Assembly: GCA_964386865.1 (NCBI GenBank)
Contig: CAYLUN010000116.1
Span: forward strand, 1-15,380
Reading direction: 5' to 3'
Source: CAYLUN01 sp964386865
GTDB lineage: Bacteria > Verrucomicrobiota > Kiritimatiellia > RFP12 > UBA1067
Length of the DNA: 15,380 nucleotides
Shown here: positions 14,501 through 15,380 of the stretch, one piece after another
How the letters are laid out: each line of letters begins with the position of its first letter
How positions within the stretch are numbered: position 1 is the stretch's first letter
The notes under the pieces: generated by a model
The model's input: the letters and a program-made list of their open reading frames with translations, nothing else
What the model was told of the DNA's origin: nothing
Databases searched by the model: none
Program-made: the position numbers and the translations under genes

Positions 14501-15380
14501 CCGGCTTCGGCCCTGTCAATCTGTATATGGGTCACTGGCCGACCGAGGGCGGCCCGGTGATCGCTTCGGCCGACGCCGGCCCGCTGACCGCTAACGTGCT
14601 CGGCAACGTGGTTCTCTCCGACACGACCGCCACCTACGGAGACATCGCGGGTGGCAAGCCGCTGACCTTCGCGGTCAAGGCCGGAGCGACCCTGGCCGTG
14701 GAGCGGCCCGACGCCTTGGGCACCGGGAACGGCCTAGCCTCCGTGCGTGTCGAGGACGGCGGCACCCTGACGACGTGGACGCCCGCTGGCATCAACGGCG
14801 CGGTCACAGTTCAGGCGGGCGGCCGGTTCCAGGCCAACAACGCCGGCGGCCTGACCGGCTCCGGCGCGGTGACCTTCGAGAGCGGTTCAATCCTCGAGCT
14901 GTCGACCCAGTTGGGCTTCACCGGGCCACAGGCGGACGCCATCGCCGCCGCGTTACCGCCGGGCCAACTCGTGCGCCTCAACGCCGACAATTACGGTTCG
15001 GCCACCGAGATGCTGGACGCCAAGCTGGTCTCCAAGGCACCGATTTACGAAGTCTATAACGGCGACCGCCGCCATGCCAACCCGCTGGTGACGAACACCA
15101 CGGTGATGACCCTCAACCGCGACGCGGCCACAGGCGTGGGCGGCATGCTGGTCAACGACTGGGCGACCCGTTCGTTTGCGGCGGCCGCCGACGGCGTGCT
15201 GGTCATCGGCCCGAACGGCGGCACCATCGCCGCCACCTCGAACACCACGTTGTACGTGACGCAGCGCATGGCGCTCGGCGCCAACGCGCTCACCATCGGC
15301 GCCACCAACGTGCTGGACCGCATCTTGATGCCGAAGCTCGGCATCGTGCGCTTCAACTCCGCCTTCGGGCTCAACACCGC
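8548..15380 (+). CDS. Giant modular cell-surface protein (FnIII-like / PA14 / Calx-beta / DUF2341 / LamG-like / autotransporter-type repeats), partial at right edge
   Basis: The frame is open for 2277 codons to the window end. Residues 1-34 are a signal peptide (cleavage near AKA). Residues 35-255 form a domain I do not recognise. FnIII-like modules with a YWG-x-x-DGG signature lie at about 256-356, 357-452, 645-748 and 1207-1310. A PA14-type module follows the second (core 535-630; GTYTFRWSEDDRGWLFMDTN). Calx-beta modules are at 747-855 and 1307-1414 (YTLGG..ANG.DY..L.GSVTIP). A DUF2341-like stretch is at 861-952 (WSQRMPLRFTGYN) and a LamG/concanavalin-type domain at about 972-1190 (FSAWIST, VTYVNRQPRIYFNG, GLMDEVRIS). 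From 1415 on it is a Gly/Thr/Asn-rich beta-solenoid-like passenger with autotransporter-associated repeats at 1438-1482 and 1765-1818 (LTKNGGGTLALDGN, YSGGTYVNEGVL). No catalytic domain is evident. It is likely an adhesin or glycan-binding scaffold; the anchoring C-terminus is outside the window. Confidence 0.88.
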   Translation, partial: MSRIIGRSLGGVWVTRFAAAALALLLATGVAKAATGLFANVPEAAGYTMVYEFSIPVSSGGWFANPVPYSYTNTASIPMGSFDRVAYYMELVKASGQTQWVFVSMTAFTTNATRLGIPRNYILRHNAYDTANPSNATIRSNVSGITETNGCNTVNLEFWPSNYGGGNDYGVPGANGTTYDFGDGGALTTSGHSCMQIHNYGAGQTLFAYNAWAGTGTSNLGLGNCPTPVTGGVDWTFDTANISTYSVRTLQILVRTLGVSNLPATNVTASSGWMNAQLSAASACDVYAFWGGTDQGTNSSLWANSVPLGSYANGTYNLTRQVTGLAGGATTYYTFMASNATAMAWGSPSRSFVTATTPAVNNGAGAATSAGQAVLRGNLTAGGTADIYVYWGPTDGGVSANYANVVKMTDMPQGAFSTAVSALSGFPNYYICCASNEAGVAWAPASTSFMLPTVADTVSYSLGLRGSVFQPMPFVQSAVDLRGSAYSVSPTRVFTGTLLGTVLATNEVPSRNIVLSGPATTWNEFGGSPGDTFVAALSGRFVPPVTGTYTFRWSEDDRGWLFMDTNDNGVFDSSEAVGSYAWDGQGSRTLTAGQSYNFIFFSQESGGGDSLNFWYTPPGGVETFVNPSAQAGQWYYASASTPSASIAATALGVGDLTAEGATLRGDLAGRNWSFDLYACWGTADGGNVAANWQTSTLVGRYDDWDGSVSLAIGGLATNELYYYTFFVSNGLTTVWAPSAVTFATDGVTIEAVDASASEAGPDTGAFRVTRPATSTNGALTVSYTLGGSAANGSDYAALSGSVTIPDGALSADIVVSPLDDTVWQEGSETVTATLAAGNYLIGAAGPVDVTIADGDAPPSAWSQRMPLRFTGYNRAETLTNFPALVVLDASLAGFSYSQFLSGANGDLRFTDGSMTRELPYEIESWNPSGSSRVWVQVPLLTNNATIWMLWRRAGLSAPAYTTSGAVWAEGYVNVAHLSESAGTVGNSATVANPVTVIGAPVQGLAGAIGAGVQFDALDDQISFGTLGRPFDNFTFSAWISTANSHERDAQSNAGTGGTAGQRYAFDPEIGGGDANRTFACVGLSVGTNGLSVYEHMSGYMPAVAVYSNMIGSGWNFVTVTYVNRQPRIYFNGALACTGVASPKALILAPYRIGFSSSNYGNLEGLMDEVRISSVPRSANWVWAEYMNAASNSAFATAGGLQSGDSPLVENRTASAVAATLATLNGYLSATGTTASAVAVYWGELDGGADAGAWANTNWFAAPAAAGAFSTDLTGLTPGTAYYYRFAATNASGAVWADATETLLTAAVTLQATDAAAAEVPADAGTITVSRDAAYGAPLTVYYTLGGTGANGTDYSSLGGSVTIPAGAASATVTVSPLFNRNYLVRATDTVTLTLAAGGYISGSPAAGTVTIANWQPTSAVGIDVPRNFNSASTVPLTGSETLSKTSAGQMMLGASSGNTFNGDITVETDGGILRVGGINGVASGLGVTLPGMTAANTITLKRGGQLYIDDNGTGGGTGSTPNRFGTEGNRPAVALAGGTLTLNGANTATTVPQNLGTLALGTGYNTVTVNRNSAGTPQLVHSGVTQAPGSHVNFTGTSLGAGSNNVPQVRFTTPPALVGGGGAASTTTMSIMPGARYGSDWVSHFAINGIRALASNEYSYATGNDINGLGATENVKITATTPAVFPPLLANKTINSLNINVAANVSWTPTNKLTLTSGQLISGVPNNNMAINYPSTLTAGSGTSDASLDVSVFQATTTIRSLITDNGSGKVTLTKNGGGTLALDGNVDNAYSGGTYVNEGVLTTGGSANRRYLGPGPVRVDAAQLTMSHVGATANASGADYTGVNGAQIGVATVAYTADDTFNIESGSCIYGGASLGLGLNSLDRGIGGGTPNVTLGADAIIGHSTALTAPLSLGTNTIKNLGTSADLYYGLVTDQSSAAGAITVGPGTPFKGLSTDRYDRRWYAGTINVASGTNELWLLGMIRPGFGPVNLYMGHWPTEGGPVIASADAGPLTANVLGNVVLSDTTATYGDIAGGKPLTFAVKAGATLAVERPDALGTGNGLASVRVEDGGTLTTWTPAGINGAVTVQAGGRFQANNAGGLTGSGAVTFESGSILELSTQLGFTGPQADAIAAALPPGQLVRLNADNYGSATEMLDAKLVSKAPIYEVYNGDRRHANPLVTNTTVMTLNRDAATGVGGMLVNDWATRSFAAAADGVLVIGPNGGTIAATSNTTLYVTQRMALGANALTIGATNVLDRILMPKLGIVRFNSAFGLNT

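Noticed and set aside
1..15380. CRISPR array, tRNA, rRNA, transposase or phage genes
   Set aside because: I found no regularly spaced repeats, no tRNA-like folding or rRNA motifs, and no recombinase or phage structural motifs on either strand by eye.

Overview
The window is about 15.4 kb of GC-rich DNA. It carries a cluster of exported polysaccharide-processing proteins, the 5' end of a giant modular surface protein, and a small toxin-antitoxin pair at the left edge. An S1-type sulfatase, an arylsulfotransferase-like protein, glycosidase-like proteins and a parallel beta-helix protein stand beside a repetitive protein built from FnIII-like, PA14, Calx-beta, DUF2341, LamG-like and autotransporter-associated repeat modules. 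That combination suggests the PVC group, most likely Kiritimatiellota or a neighbouring Verrucomicrobiota/Lentisphaerota lineage. This is inferred from gene content and style; no rRNA or other phylogenetic marker is present.

Layout. 1-507 (minus): a VapBC-type module, with a ribbon-helix-helix antitoxin overlapping a PIN-domain toxin that runs off the left edge. 508-695: a divergent intergenic region with small palindromes and a 15-bp direct repeat. 696-2312 (plus): an arylsulfotransferase-like beta-propeller protein with a signal peptide. 2556-2909: a truncated 5' relic of a glycosidase-like gene. 2949-4031, 4028-5431 and 5428-6137: a full-length glycosidase-like protein, an S1 sulfatase and a calcineurin-like phosphoesterase, each overlapping the next by 4 bases (ATGA). 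The phosphoesterase is broken: its middle, including the GNHD block, is missing and the two remnants lie in different frames. 6375-8219: a secreted right-handed beta-helix protein with a GH110-like look. 8220-8547: a long leader with a credible sigma-70-type promoter and a 13-bp tandem repeat. 8548 to the right edge: an open reading frame of at least 2277 codons encoding the giant surface protein.

How it fits together. All full-length plus-strand products begin with signal peptides, so the locus works in the periplasm or at the cell surface. The sulfatase removes sulfate esters and glycosidase-like proteins would cut glycans. The arylsulfotransferase-like protein may move sulfate between acceptors. 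The giant protein has adhesive and carbohydrate-binding-type modules and could hold cells to a glycan substrate. This is inference from family and context; no substrate can be named.

Most notable points: the decay of two genes inside an otherwise tightly coupled operon; a sulfatase whose canonical Asp-Asp metal motif reads Glu-Gly; a sulfotransferase next to a sulfatase; and the modular giant protein with a duplicated FnIII-Calx unit and an unrecognised N-terminal domain. I saw no tRNA, rRNA, CRISPR array, transposase or prophage gene.
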